Shown piece by piece: positions 23,539-32,131 of a stretch of DNA of 49,040 nucleotides. The notes beneath the pieces are model-generated. The model was not told where the DNA came from. It was given only the letters and a program-made list of their open reading frames with translations, and did no database searches. Position 1 is the first letter of the stretch. The number at the start of each line of letters is the position of its first letter. The DNA lies in the NCBI RefSeq assembly GCF_000943545.1, contig NZ_JTHP01000052.1, positions 1 through 49,040 of the forward strand, written 5' to 3'. Position numbers and translations under genes: made by a program. The stretch comes from Paenibacillus terrae (lineage in GTDB: Bacteria; Bacillota; Bacilli; Paenibacillales; Paenibacillaceae).

Positions 23539-25418
23539 ACAGGGAAGCGGATGGTCGCTTCTGTTCCCACCCCTTTTGCACTTGTAAAAGATATTTTGCC
23601 GTTCATCGTTTCAATAATCCGAAAGGTCACCATCATGCCCAAACCTGTGCCTTTGGTCTTATTGGAAAAGTAAGGCTCACCCAGTCTGGATAAGGTCTGC
23701 GCGTCCATTCCTTCGCCATTATCCCGAATATGAATAACAGCTTCTCCGTTCTCCACATAAGCCCATATATGAATATGACCCTGATCACGCAACGCTTCAA
23801 TGCTGTTTTTAATAATGTTGATGAATGCCTGCTTGAACTTGGAGGAATTCCCGCGAACTTTGATTTCCTGGGGAATATCCAAAGAAATTTTACCGCCTTG
23901 CAAATTAGCCATCGGACTGATAATTCCTTCAATATGCTTAAATTCATCCAGGATCGACAACGTTTTGGTCTGCTCAAATTCAGGTTTGGCAAATGTCAGA
24001 AAATCGGTGATAATCCCGGAAGCACGATCCAGCTCTTCCAGCGCGATATGCAGATAGTCTTTGTTTTTTCCATCCTCCTGCTTGCTCATCAACTGGAGAA
24101 ATCCACGGGTAACCTGAAGCGGATTACGTACCTCATGAGCTACAGATGCAGCCAGATCGCTAATAATCTCCATTTTCTCCGAACGCTGAAGCTCATTATT
24201 GAACATCTCTAGCTCTCTGGAATATCGAACCACCTGCTTATGCTTTTCTGCCAGCCTTCTGCCCAAAATCGCAATCAGCGCCAGCACAAAGCCGAACACG
24301 CCCCATTTCCACAGAAACATATTGTAGTGTCCATCCCTAATAAAGAACCAGGTCAGCTCACCGATGGAAATGACTGCGAAAAAAGCAAATCCTATCGATA
24401 AAATGATCGCTTCGTGGTCTCCCTTAAGCGCCATGCGAACCGAAGCAAATACCAGCAACACAAGTAATGCCACGAGTAAAACACCCAGGATAATTACACT
24501 GAAAAAATAATATACATCGTTTAACCGCTCCTGTACCCCTAAATTCACAATCATCATTGTAAAGCAGAACAAGGAGTAGGCGGTTAGTAATTTTCGAAAC
24601 TTGCGGATTAGTATGATCGAGTTGATATTTTGTTCAAAAAAGTAAGCTAATGAGGGCAGCAGAATAAACAACCCTACATCAAAAAACTGTAAATAGAGCT
24701 TGCCGTAGCTACGATAGAACGTATACAGGAAGGGTGAATACGTCACGATCATCAGACCAATAGACAGCACGATTGCACTTAAGGACAGCCACATTGCTAT
24801 GCTTGGACGGAACAGAAAAAATGAGCAGATCAGCAACACCAGAGCTATAAATATAAAGGTACTGCCCAGTACGATATCCAGAACATCCATTCTGACCAAG
24901 GTTCCCAGCAAATCACGATAATCGCCAGTCTTCACATTTCCGGTAATGCCCAGTCTGTTCTTGCTGCTTTCCGTCCATATGTACAATGTTTTACCGCTGT
25001 CTTCCGGTTTAAGCGGGATCAGAATACGATTATTTTCATAATTGTACCCGCGATAGGACTCATAAAAATTGATGCCGTCCTTATACAGCGTAATATGTCT
25101 GCCATAAATATTTTCAAAAAGCACCGCTGGCGTTTCATCATTCAGCGTTGGAAGCTGAAGACGAATCCAAGCAGAGCCGGTATTCGCGGGCTGCTTGAAC
25201 AATTGTGAATCATCATTAATATGCATCCAAACTTTGCTTGGGTCCCGCACCTCGTCAAGTGATCCATCCTCCCCTTCCACTCCCCATCTCATATCCCAGG
25301 AGGGTATCCGGTATTCCATTTCAGGGGTCGTTTTGGCCGCATAGGCGGGTAGGCCTATCGACAACAGTATTACAATGACCGCCAGCAGGGCGGCGACAGC
25401 TTTGGGCACAAGCCTCAT
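23529..25418 (-). CDS. 7TMR-DISM sensor histidine kinase (sporulation-kinase-like)
   Basis: A 629-residue protein. ATG at 25418 chosen for GAGGTG upstream. Order: signal peptide (to ~28), extracellular beta-sandwich of the 7TMR-DISMED2 type (~30-175), seven membrane helices (~185-385), coiled coil, HisKA with H428 in SVAHEVRNPLQVTRGFL and HATPase (NIIKNSIEA, DNGEGM, GTGLGM). The HisKA box resembles KinA-E that feed Spo0F/Spo0A. No response regulator is adjacent, which fits an orphan phosphorelay kinase. It is convergent with the ComQ-like/NHLP pair. Its HisKA class differs from ComP (HisKA_3), so it is not a ComP orthologue. Confidence 0.88.
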   Translation of the reverse strand: MRLVPKAVAALLAVIVILLSIGLPAYAAKTTPEMEYRIPSWDMRWGVEGEDGSLDEVRDPSKVWMHINDDSQLFKQPANTGSAWIRLQLPTLNDETPAVLFENIYGRHITLYKDGINFYESYRGYNYENNRILIPLKPEDSGKTLYIWTESSKNRLGITGNVKTGDYRDLLGTLVRMDVLDIVLGSTFIFIALVLLICSFFLFRPSIAMWLSLSAIVLSIGLMIVTYSPFLYTFYRSYGKLYLQFFDVGLFILLPSLAYFFEQNINSIILIRKFRKLLTAYSLFCFTMMIVNLGVQERLNDVYYFFSVIILGVLLVALLVLLVFASVRMALKGDHEAIILSIGFAFFAVISIGELTWFFIRDGHYNMFLWKWGVFGFVLALIAILGRRLAEKHKQVVRYSRELEMFNNELQRSEKMEIISDLAASVAHEVRNPLQVTRGFLQLMSKQEDGKNKDYLHIALEELDRASGIITDFLTFAKPEFEQTKTLSILDEFKHIEGIISPMANLQGGKISLDIPQEIKVRGNSSKFKQAFINIIKNSIEALRDQGHIHIWAYVENGEAVIHIRDNGEGMDAQTLSRLGEPYFSNKTKGTGLGMMVTFRIIETMNGKISFTSAKGVGTEATIRFPVAG

Positions 25419-25770
25419 GTTAAGCACCTCAAAGTTACATAGTAGGATTTACAAAATTGTATACGTTTTATCATTTTTCAACGTCTGGAATAATATTATT
25501 CTATACGATGATGTTCATACCTTCTTCATAAGAAGGGTATCATGTTCTTTTTAATCATTTTTTGTAAAATCTTCTTATTGATTGATGATGATTTCCTGTT
25601 CTCTTTATCATATCACAGCAGTTAACCGAAAAAAACGTTCATTGGGAATGGCAACATCCCTATTTCGCATGATTTTAACCTCGTACAGACACACTAACCC
25701 AAGGTTTAATCGTTCTGCCGTTTGGGTAAGGTCGGAATAAGCAATAAACTAACAAAGGAGCTGGAGTACG
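25419..25770. other. Divergent intergenic region
   Basis: 352 bases between the kinase and the small acidic protein gene. A hairpin ATACCTTCTT...AAGAAGGGTAT is present at 25517-25540, without a gene that it would terminate. No gene or clear operator was seen. Confidence 0.5.
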
Positions 25771-26031
25771 ATGGCAAACCGGGATCATATAAATGATGAG
25801 CTTCATGACAACGATTTTGAGCCTTCCCTGCAAAATGCAGAAAAGAATTGGGAAAACCTGACCGAAGGACCAGATACTCCACTGGAAAACATTCCTGATG
25901 CCGATGATCTTTCCCCCGACAGCCCTATTGACCCTTCTGCACCAGCGGAATTTCTACATGGCACGGATTTACTGAATGGTGCCGATGGGAATGACGATGA
26001 CGAACGGTTACCGAGCCTTTCAAAAGGGTAA
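25771..26031 (+). CDS. Small acidic hypothetical protein
   Basis: An 86-residue protein, ATG with AAAGGAG upstream. It is very acidic and Pro-rich (PDADDLSPDSPIDPSAP, GADGNDDDERLPSLSKG), with no hydrophobic core, so probably disordered. It is followed 36 bases later by another small acidic ORF, and both probably form one transcript. No known family recognised. Confidence 0.7.
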   Translation: MANRDHINDELHDNDFEPSLQNAEKNWENLTEGPDTPLENIPDADDLSPDSPIDPSAPAEFLHGTDLLNGADGNDDDERLPSLSKG

Positions 26032-26067
26032 TGAAGTATATACAAACGAAAGGAGTTGAGGTCCGTT

Positions 26068-26253
26068 ATGTATAAAGATCCCATGTCTCAGGCGGATATG
26101 GCATATAAACGCTACAAAGCCTTGAATCCTGTGGAAGAGGACGACCGAAGGTCTGCGGACAAGTCCAATACAGATGATACCGAGCAATATCTTGTCGAAG
26201 ACATTCCGCGAGGCGTCGCATCGGCAAAGCCCGTGCCCAACGACCAGGCATGA
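26068..26253 (+). CDS. Small hypothetical protein
   Basis: A 61-residue protein. ATG at 26068 with GAGG 6 bases upstream; an earlier ATG at 26056 has worse spacing. Composition is polar (YKDPMSQADMAYKRYKAL, then acidic DDTEQYLVEDIP). It is probably co-transcribed with the gene before it, and a terminator follows. Function unknown. Confidence 0.6.
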   Translation: MYKDPMSQADMAYKRYKALNPVEEDDRRSADKSNTDDTEQYLVEDIPRGVASAKPVPNDQA

Positions 26254-26274
26254 TCAGGGAACACATATGGAAGT

Positions 26275-26333
26275 AAAAAGGGTGTCTCCGCAAGCCACAC
26301 AGATGATGAATGGCTGGCTTGGGCACCCTTTTT
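26275..26333. terminator. Long bidirectional terminator
   Basis: AAAAAGGGTG...CAAGCCA / TGGCTTG...CACCCTTTTT. The A/T flanks serve both the plus-strand small genes and the convergent GNAT gene. Confidence 0.85.
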
Positions 26334-26345
26334 CTATTCGTATTT

Positions 26346-27017
26346 TTACAAAGGCAGCAGCGTGATCGTTGATTGGGCTTCCAATCCCTCGACCATTTCA
26401 TTCCATGCCGCAGGCTTGTTCGGCAACACCGTGTAGTAGCGGCGCAGAAAGGCGGCCACTAACGCTGCGCTCACCTCGTTTACGCTGTCATCCTCGGGCA
26501 TAAAGCCCAAATTCAGCCCTTCTACAGCGACGCCATCGTTATTCCAGGATGGATGTATATAGTCCAGATCCAGTCGTTTGTAGCCCAGATGAGACAGTAC
26601 CTCACGCCGTACATACGGGTCCATCGGCTTGACGCCGCCAAAGGTATGATCATTGCCACGATAAGGATCATAAATTTCCGCAAACATCCCCTGCAACCGC
26701 TGTCCGCTGGCCTGAGCAAGCGAATGCAAATCAGCCTGACGATGCTTCCAAAGGAAACGGCCAATACCGAGCCCTGGCTGTCCAATGATCGTAAAGTCCG
26801 TCATGGCGACATTAAAATCCTCATAGTAGCGATATTCGGTTGCACCGACCACCTTTTGATCCTGTACGGCGACAAAGACACGGATGCCCGGGTCTTCCAA
26901 CGGTTCTTTCCACAGACTATACTCCAGCACTTCCTCCGGTGGGAATACCTCCTGCATTAACTGATGCATGCTCGCAAATAGCGGGTCTTCTATATGGGTA
27001 ATGCGATGATATTCCAT
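26346..27017 (-). CDS. GNAT-like acetyltransferase
   Basis: A 223-residue protein. It has GNAT-like strands with VGATEYRYYEDFNVAMTDFTIIG and the glycine-rich GQPGLGIGRFLWKHRQ in place of the acetyl-CoA loop (R/QxxGxG/A). It is the third gene of a nitrilase/GNAT/GNAT operon and 36 bases after the second GNAT. The substrate is not predictable from the sequence. An amine of the same pathway is a guess from context. Confidence 0.75.
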   Translation of the reverse strand: MEYHRITHIEDPLFASMHQLMQEVFPPEEVLEYSLWKEPLEDPGIRVFVAVQDQKVVGATEYRYYEDFNVAMTDFTIIGQPGLGIGRFLWKHRQADLHSLAQASGQRLQGMFAEIYDPYRGNDHTFGGVKPMDPYVRREVLSHLGYKRLDLDYIHPSWNNDGVAVEGLNLGFMPEDDSVNEVSAALVAAFLRRYYTVLPNKPAAWNEMVEGLEAQSTITLLPL

Positions 27018-27053
27018 ATGGGCATACTCCTTTTTATGTAGTGATGTAGTGAT

Positions 27054-27725
27054 TTAGTGATCGGTATGAAACGGATTTCGCCATTCCATCAAGGCCGCAT
27101 AATTACGCGATTGTTCATCATCCAAATAATCAGGCATGGTACAAACAGGCACCCGCCCGCAACGAAGCAGGAACGTTAACACCGGGTCCTTGAGCTCGCC
27201 GGAAACCACAGCATCTACATACGCTTCTGCGCTTAACTGGTCGGCATGATGCTGATAACCAGGCATGCGTCCCGCGCCTAACAAACGATCCAGTTTAAGT
27301 TCAATGACAAGATGGTATAAGGAAAAAATCAACCACTTGCCCAGCCCCAGTCTACGATAAGCGGGACGAACGGCCAAGTCGATCACATACAGCGCGTTAC
27401 CGTCCTCACGATGGGTACGAATATAACCGTCGTCCGCGACTTCCTCCCATGTATGCTGGGGATGCTCGGGATCATAATGCATCAGCAGGCTGGTCACCGA
27501 ACCCGCCAGTTCCCCCTCAATTTCCACGCACAGCGCTCCGTCTGCAAAATGCTCAACCTGACTCGTAATCTGCTCCCGGCTCCACAACAGCTCCTGCGGA
27601 TAGGGCGGCGGAAAGCTCTCCTGCTGAATACGCAGCAGCCCCTCATAATCGGCTATGGAATAATTACGGATGACCGCCCGCAGCGGGCGATCTCCGTCAA
27701 AGACAAACCATTCTTTGCGATACAT
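27054..27725 (-). CDS. GNAT acetyltransferase (YhcX N-domain-like)
   Basis: A 223-residue protein. ATG at 27725 with AAAGGAAGG upstream; the longer frame is ignored. RNYSIADYEGLLRIQQESFPPPYP, ...LAGSVTSLLMHY, and VRPAYRRLGLGKWLI (acetyl-CoA loop RRLGLG) match the N-terminal GNAT domain of YhcX-type proteins, where it is fused to a nitrilase. Here the two domains are separate genes 16 bases apart, nitrilase first. Acts on an amine or amide, unknown which. Confidence 0.82.
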   Translation of the reverse strand: MYRKEWFVFDGDRPLRAVIRNYSIADYEGLLRIQQESFPPPYPQELLWSREQITSQVEHFADGALCVEIEGELAGSVTSLLMHYDPEHPQHTWEEVADDGYIRTHREDGNALYVIDLAVRPAYRRLGLGKWLIFSLYHLVIELKLDRLLGAGRMPGYQHHADQLSAEAYVDAVVSGELKDPVLTFLLRCGRVPVCTMPDYLDDEQSRNYAALMEWRNPFHTDH

Positions 27726-27741
27726 GACGACCTTCCTTTCG

Positions 27742-28602
27742 TTAGCTCCAGTCTGTGTACAAATCCGTACGGCGGTCACGCCATGTGGTCACTGATCCGC
27801 GCTCACGCACATCATACAATAGCTGCAAATCCAGATCGGCGGTGACGATCATATCGTTGTTTAACTCACCTTCTACCATAATGCCGCGTGGCGGAAATGG
27901 AATATCATTCGGTGTAATGACTGCCGCCTGTCCATAGTTGGCCCGCATAAAATCAACCGTAGGCAAAGCGCCTACAGTGCCTGTCAAAACTACATACACC
28001 TGATTTTCAACCGCTCTGGCGTGGCTTGTATACCGTACCCGGTAAAAACCGTGGCGATCATCCGTACAGGATGGACAGAAAATGATATCTGCTCCCTTTG
28101 CCTTCGCCATGCGTACGATTTCGGGAAATTCAATATCATAGCAAGTCAGCATCGCTATTTTACCCTTGGATGTCTCAAACACATTTAGTCCCTCGCCGGG
28201 AGCCATATTCCATTCATGCACCTCAGTGGGTGTGATGTGAATTTTGTCCTGAGTGACTACACGTCCGTCCGGGTAAAACAAGTGTGCCGTATTATATAAA
28301 CGTCCGTTACGTTGCACCACATGGGTACCGCCGATAATATGCATCCCGGTCCGGCGGGCGAATGAAGTGAATAATTCAAGATAGCGATCTGTAAAATCCG
28401 GTAGGTCGTTAATGGTCAGGGCCTTGCCTTGACTGTCACCAATCGACATGAGCTGGGTCGTAAAAAACTCGGGAAACAGAACAAATTCCGCACCAAATTC
28501 CTCGGCTGTTTTGATATAATGCTCCGATTGAAGGGCAAATTCCTCAAACGAATCAATCGTATGCAGATGGTATTGAACCGCCGATACTCTGATTTTGCTC
28601 AT
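27742..28602 (-). CDS. Nitrilase-superfamily amidohydrolase
   Basis: A 286-residue protein. ATG at 28602 after AGGAGG; the extended frame upstream is unlikely. The catalytic triad E45 (LFPEFF), K120 (QDKIHITPTE) and C154 (LTCYDIEFPE) is complete. Hydrolyses a C-N bond of an amide (nitrilase/C-N hydrolase branch; substrate unknown). First gene of a three-gene operon with two acetyltransferases. The layout suggests degradation or detoxification of an acylated amine. Divergent from the T-box/DAHP synthase region. Confidence 0.88.
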   Translation of the reverse strand: MSKIRVSAVQYHLHTIDSFEEFALQSEHYIKTAEEFGAEFVLFPEFFTTQLMSIGDSQGKALTINDLPDFTDRYLELFTSFARRTGMHIIGGTHVVQRNGRLYNTAHLFYPDGRVVTQDKIHITPTEVHEWNMAPGEGLNVFETSKGKIAMLTCYDIEFPEIVRMAKAKGADIIFCPSCTDDRHGFYRVRYTSHARAVENQVYVVLTGTVGALPTVDFMRANYGQAAVITPNDIPFPPRGIMVEGELNNDMIVTADLDLQLLYDVRERGSVTTWRDRRTDLYTDWS

Positions 28603-28708
28603 AATTCCTCCTTGTACATAACGTCTTTTAGATGGCAAGGGATTCCCGTTGCTGTTCACATTATAACCGATTCAAAACCGGGCGAGAACCGAACCTGACA
28701 AACAGGTC

Positions 28709-28737
28709 TTGCCTTCTGCACCTACTTTGTTTAAAAT
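28709..28737 (+). promoter_or_regulatory. Promoter of the T-box leader
   Basis: TTGCCT and TAAAAT with a 17-base spacer, about 25 bases upstream of the leader. Confidence 0.6.
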
Positions 28738-28760
28738 AAGGTCAACTCTTTTGAATCACA

Positions 28761-29053
28761 TGAACAAAGACATGGACGGAGACAAGTAAACGTCTACCCG
28801 GATTTCCACAGAAAGGTACGAATTGCTGAGAGCGTACCGAAATCCCGCGTTGAAATTCACTCCCGAGTCGAGCCTTGAACCAGCATAAGATTCATTTCTT
28901 ATCTGCATTAGAGGTTTCCGGAAGCCCCCGTTACGGGCATCAAGCTCAGAAGTAGCTACTGTCGGCTGAAATGATGTTGACGACTTGTATGTATACTTCT
29001 GTAATTAGGGTGGTACCACGGCATTCGTCCCTTGCGGCGAGTGCCTTTTTGTG
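28761..29053 (+). ncRNA. T-box riboswitch leader of the DAHP synthase gene
   Basis: The conserved T-box AGGGTGGTACCACGG is at 29007-29021, followed by a terminator GGCATTCGTCC-CTTGC-GGCGAGTGCC with TTTTT (29019-29053). Upstream are stem I elements. A candidate specifier GAA-TTC-AC near 28848-28858 would read Phe. Uncharged tRNA binding to the T-box would form the antiterminator and switch on aromatic amino-acid synthesis. The Phe reading is tentative because the stem I was judged by eye. Confidence 0.88.
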
Positions 29054-29120
29054 TTATTTTCTGAAAAAAGGTCTATGATTGGCAGAAAAAACAATTTTTA
29101 TTCGTGAAAGGATGTTATGT

Positions 29121-30206
29121 ATGTCGACAAATGAAAATTCTTTGGAGCTGCTGCGGGAACAGCTCGATGCTACCAACCTGCAATTGCTGGAGCTGCTGTC
29201 GCAGCGTGCTGAACTGGCCGGACAACTTGGTAAATTAAAAGAAGCTCAAGGGGTGCCTGATTTTGATCCGGTGCGCGAGCAACAAATGCTGGACAAGCTG
29301 ATCGCCGCGAACCGCGGACCGTTCGATGACGCAACGATCCGCCAGCTGTTCAAGAATATTTTCAAGGCTTCGCTGAACTACCAAAAAGAAGAACACAAAA
29401 AGCATCTGATCGTCAGCCGCAAAAATCAGCCGGATAGCACGGTCATCAAGGTTAAAGACACGCTCGTTGGTGGCAAAGCCTCCGTTATGGTTGCAGGTCC
29501 CTGCTCGGTGGAAAGCTACCAGCAAACCCGTGAAGTCGGGGAAGCTCTGAAAGAGGCAGGCGTTCCGATTCTTCGTGGTGGCGCGTTCAAGCCGCGTACG
29601 TCTCCGTATGATTTCCAGGGACTGGGCATTGAGGGTCTGCAAATTCTCAAACGCGTAGGCGATGAGCTGGGACTGGCTACAATCAGTGAAATCGTCGACC
29701 CAAGACATTTGGAGGAAGCGATCCAATACATCGACATCATTCAAATTGGTGCGCGTAACATGCATAACTTCGAGCTGCTCAAAGCTGCGGGCGAAACAAG
29801 AACTCCGATCCTGCTCAAACGCGGACTTGCTGCTACAATGGAAGAATTCCTTCACGCAGCGGAATACATCGTTTCCCGTGGCAATACGCAAGTCATGCTG
29901 ATCGAACGCGGTATTCGTACGTATGAAAAATGGACTCGCAACACGCTGGACATTTCCGCCGTGCCGATTTTGAAAAAGGAAAGCCATCTGCCTGTTCTGG
30001 TCGACGTGACCCACTCCACAGGACGTAAGGACATCCTCGCTCCTTGTGCCAAGGCCGCACTTGCTGCTGGAGCTGACGGGATCATGGTGGAAGTCCATCC
30101 GAACCCGGCAGTCGCTTTGTCCGATGCCCAGCAACAGCTGAATATTCCTGAATTCCACAACTTCCTGTCCGAAGTAAAAGAATCGGGTTTGTTCAAAGTG
30201 AAATAA
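29121..30206 (+). CDS. aroA: Bifunctional chorismate mutase / DAHP synthase
   Basis: A 361-residue protein. ATG at 29121 with GAAAGGATG upstream. Residues 1-85 form an AroQ-type chorismate mutase (LLREQLDATNLQLLELLSQRAELA); the rest is a type I-beta DAHP synthase with VAGPCSVES, FKPRTSPYDFQG, and HSTGRKD. The N-terminal mutase domain allows feedback by chorismate/prephenate, as in B. subtilis AroA. Catalyses the first step of the shikimate pathway (PEP + erythrose-4-P). Controlled by the T-box upstream. Monocistronic. Confidence 0.93.
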   Translation: MSTNENSLELLREQLDATNLQLLELLSQRAELAGQLGKLKEAQGVPDFDPVREQQMLDKLIAANRGPFDDATIRQLFKNIFKASLNYQKEEHKKHLIVSRKNQPDSTVIKVKDTLVGGKASVMVAGPCSVESYQQTREVGEALKEAGVPILRGGAFKPRTSPYDFQGLGIEGLQILKRVGDELGLATISEIVDPRHLEEAIQYIDIIQIGARNMHNFELLKAAGETRTPILLKRGLAATMEEFLHAAEYIVSRGNTQVMLIERGIRTYEKWTRNTLDISAVPILKKESHLPVLVDVTHSTGRKDILAPCAKAALAAGADGIMVEVHPNPAVALSDAQQQLNIPEFHNFLSEVKESGLFKVK

Positions 30207-30270
30207 ATCGCTTTCATTTTCTCGGATTATGATGTAATATCAAGTCAGGATTGTGACTGATAATGCAGGC

Positions 30271-30331
30271 AAAACCTAGATACATGTATGCTCAATTTCT
30301 TTTTGACGCATAATGTATTTAGGTTTTTTTT
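30271..30331 (+). terminator. Terminator of the DAHP synthase gene
   Basis: AAACCTA-GATACAT pairs with ATGTAT-TTAGGTTT, followed by TTTTTT. Confidence 0.8.
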
Positions 30332-30420
30332 ATACCTAAAATTAGATATAAAACCATCAATGTATATACAGTCTTAATCCTAAAAAACATCATGTGTACG
30401 TTCAGGAAGGGGAAAAGAAA

Positions 30421-32046
30421 ATGAGAGAAAGAAAATGGTTAAACGTTTTTCTATTAGGGATGATATGTATTTTGATCATCAGTGGTTGCAGCGGCGGAAA
30501 AGCTCCTGCTGTTGCAAAGGATGAAAAAGCTACTCCGGCCAAAGAACAAGTGGACAATAAAGTAGAAGCTAAAGCGACGAAGGCTAGAACCGTTATTACG
30601 ACCGATGGAGAAGTCGATGATATGAATTCGGTTATTCGCTTCCTCCTCTATTCTAATGAAATGGACTTGTCCGGTATCGTACTGACCAGTTCCGTGTACC
30701 ATTATGCAGGTGATGAAAAAGCAGGCATAAAGCCATTCAGATGGACTGGAACTCAATGGGTAACGGATATGATTGATGCTTATGGAGAAATTTACCCTAA
30801 TCTAACTAAACAAGCCGAAGGATATCCAAAGCCTGAATATATTAAAAGCGTTACCAAGATAGGCAATATTTCATACAAAGGTGAGATGGACAAAGAAACA
30901 GAAGGATCTAATTTCCTTAAAAATCTTTTCCTGGATGATGACAAAAGAGATTTATATGTACAAACCTGGGGTGGCACAAATACGACAGCCAGAGCTTTAA
31001 AATCCATTGAGGACGAATACAAAAATACAGCTCAATGGGCTGATATCCAAAAAAAGGTGAGCGATAAGCTCGTTCTTTATATCATTTTGGATCAGGATGA
31101 CAGCTACAATAAGTACATCGCAAAAAATTGGCCGGACATCAGAATTATCAATGATCAATCTAACTTCTGGCATTTTGCATACGCTTGGAAAATGCACACG
31201 GAAGAAGTCAATAGCAAGTTACACGGGGATTGGAACTTCAAGAATATCCAAAATGGCCACGGCAAATTGCTCGATATGTACGCTTTGATGGGCGATGGAA
31301 AAATGATTCCAGGTGAATTGGCTGAAGAGCAAAGAGGCAGTGACGCTTATTTAAAGAAAAATCCACAATATGATAAATATGATTTTATCTCTGAAGGAGA
31401 CTCTCCATCATTCTTCTATCTGATTGATAACGGTCTGCGGAGTATGGAAAACCCAACCTATGGTGGCTGGGGTGGTCGTTTCGGTGTGGTTAACGATAAA
31501 TTATTTAGAAATACCGTTTTAGACTATGATGTGTATACGAAAAAATTTGAAGCAGAATATTCTCTGATGAGATGGTTTGATGATATTCAAAATGACTTTG
31601 CAGCTCGTGCAGATTGGGCTATTGCATCCGACTATAAAGATGCCAATCATAATCCAACTTTAAGCATTAAAGAAGGAGTAGATGTAGCAGCTAGTCCCGG
31701 AGAGAAAATAACACTGCATGCAGAAGGATCAGATCCGGACGGCGATCAATTAACCTATAAATGGTGGAGATATTTTGAAGCCGATACGTATGAAGATTCT
31801 AAAGTAAAACCCGCGGAAGTGAAGCCTGAAATGCTGGGTAACATGCAGCTTGGACTTCATAGAGCAGTCGCCAAGGGTGAGAAATTAAATACGATTGACC
31901 TGCAAGGCAGCGATACAAATACGGTAAGCTTTACAGTTCCAGCAGATGCCAAGTCCGGAAATACGATTCATATCATCGCAGAAGTACAGGACAATGGAAA
32001 GCATCAGCTAAAACATTACCAACGTGTGATTGTAACTGTAAAATAA
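30421..32046 (+). CDS. DUF1593 nucleoside-hydrolase-like lipoprotein
   Basis: A 541-residue protein. ATG at 30421 with AGGAAGGGG upstream. Lipobox LIISGC gives a lipidated exported protein. A linker of ~35 residues is followed by a nucleoside-hydrolase-like fold (VITTDGEVDDMNSVIRFL, Asp cluster) typical of DUF1593. The C-terminal part has a beta-sandwich region (SDPDGDQLTYKWWRYFEAD). Related proteins act on plant cell-wall polymers or bind cellulose. Here the substrate is inferred only. Divided from aroA by a terminator, monocistronic. Confidence 0.82.
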   Translation: MRERKWLNVFLLGMICILIISGCSGGKAPAVAKDEKATPAKEQVDNKVEAKATKARTVITTDGEVDDMNSVIRFLLYSNEMDLSGIVLTSSVYHYAGDEKAGIKPFRWTGTQWVTDMIDAYGEIYPNLTKQAEGYPKPEYIKSVTKIGNISYKGEMDKETEGSNFLKNLFLDDDKRDLYVQTWGGTNTTARALKSIEDEYKNTAQWADIQKKVSDKLVLYIILDQDDSYNKYIAKNWPDIRIINDQSNFWHFAYAWKMHTEEVNSKLHGDWNFKNIQNGHGKLLDMYALMGDGKMIPGELAEEQRGSDAYLKKNPQYDKYDFISEGDSPSFFYLIDNGLRSMENPTYGGWGGRFGVVNDKLFRNTVLDYDVYTKKFEAEYSLMRWFDDIQNDFAARADWAIASDYKDANHNPTLSIKEGVDVAASPGEKITLHAEGSDPDGDQLTYKWWRYFEADTYEDSKVKPAEVKPEMLGNMQLGLHRAVAKGEKLNTIDLQGSDTNTVSFTVPADAKSGNTIHIIAEVQDNGKHQLKHYQRVIVTVK

Positions 32047-32064
32047 CAGACGGAACGTCCAATG

Positions 32065-32104
32065 AAAAAGGCTCATGGAATTAACACTCCATGGGCCTTT
32101 ATTT
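32065..32104. terminator. Terminator between DUF1593 gene and TrmB gene
   Basis: AAAAGGCTCATGGA / TCCATGGGCCTTTATTT. Works for both converging genes. Confidence 0.85.
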
Positions 32105-32131
32105 ATGCATTTTGGACCAGCGCATACTCGT

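Noticed and set aside
22185..25418. Calling the region a complete ComQXPA system
   Set aside because: The peptide leader is NHLP-like and not ComX-like, the kinase has a Kin-type HisKA domain and the opposite orientation, and no ComA-type regulator is present.
25517..25540. Hairpin as a terminator
   Set aside because: It sits between two divergent starts with no upstream transcript to end; left as an unexplained structure.
29235..30158. 307-residue minus-strand ORF opposite the DAHP synthase gene
   Set aside because: Long antisense shadow caused by codon bias of a GC-rich conserved gene; no start context or known domain.
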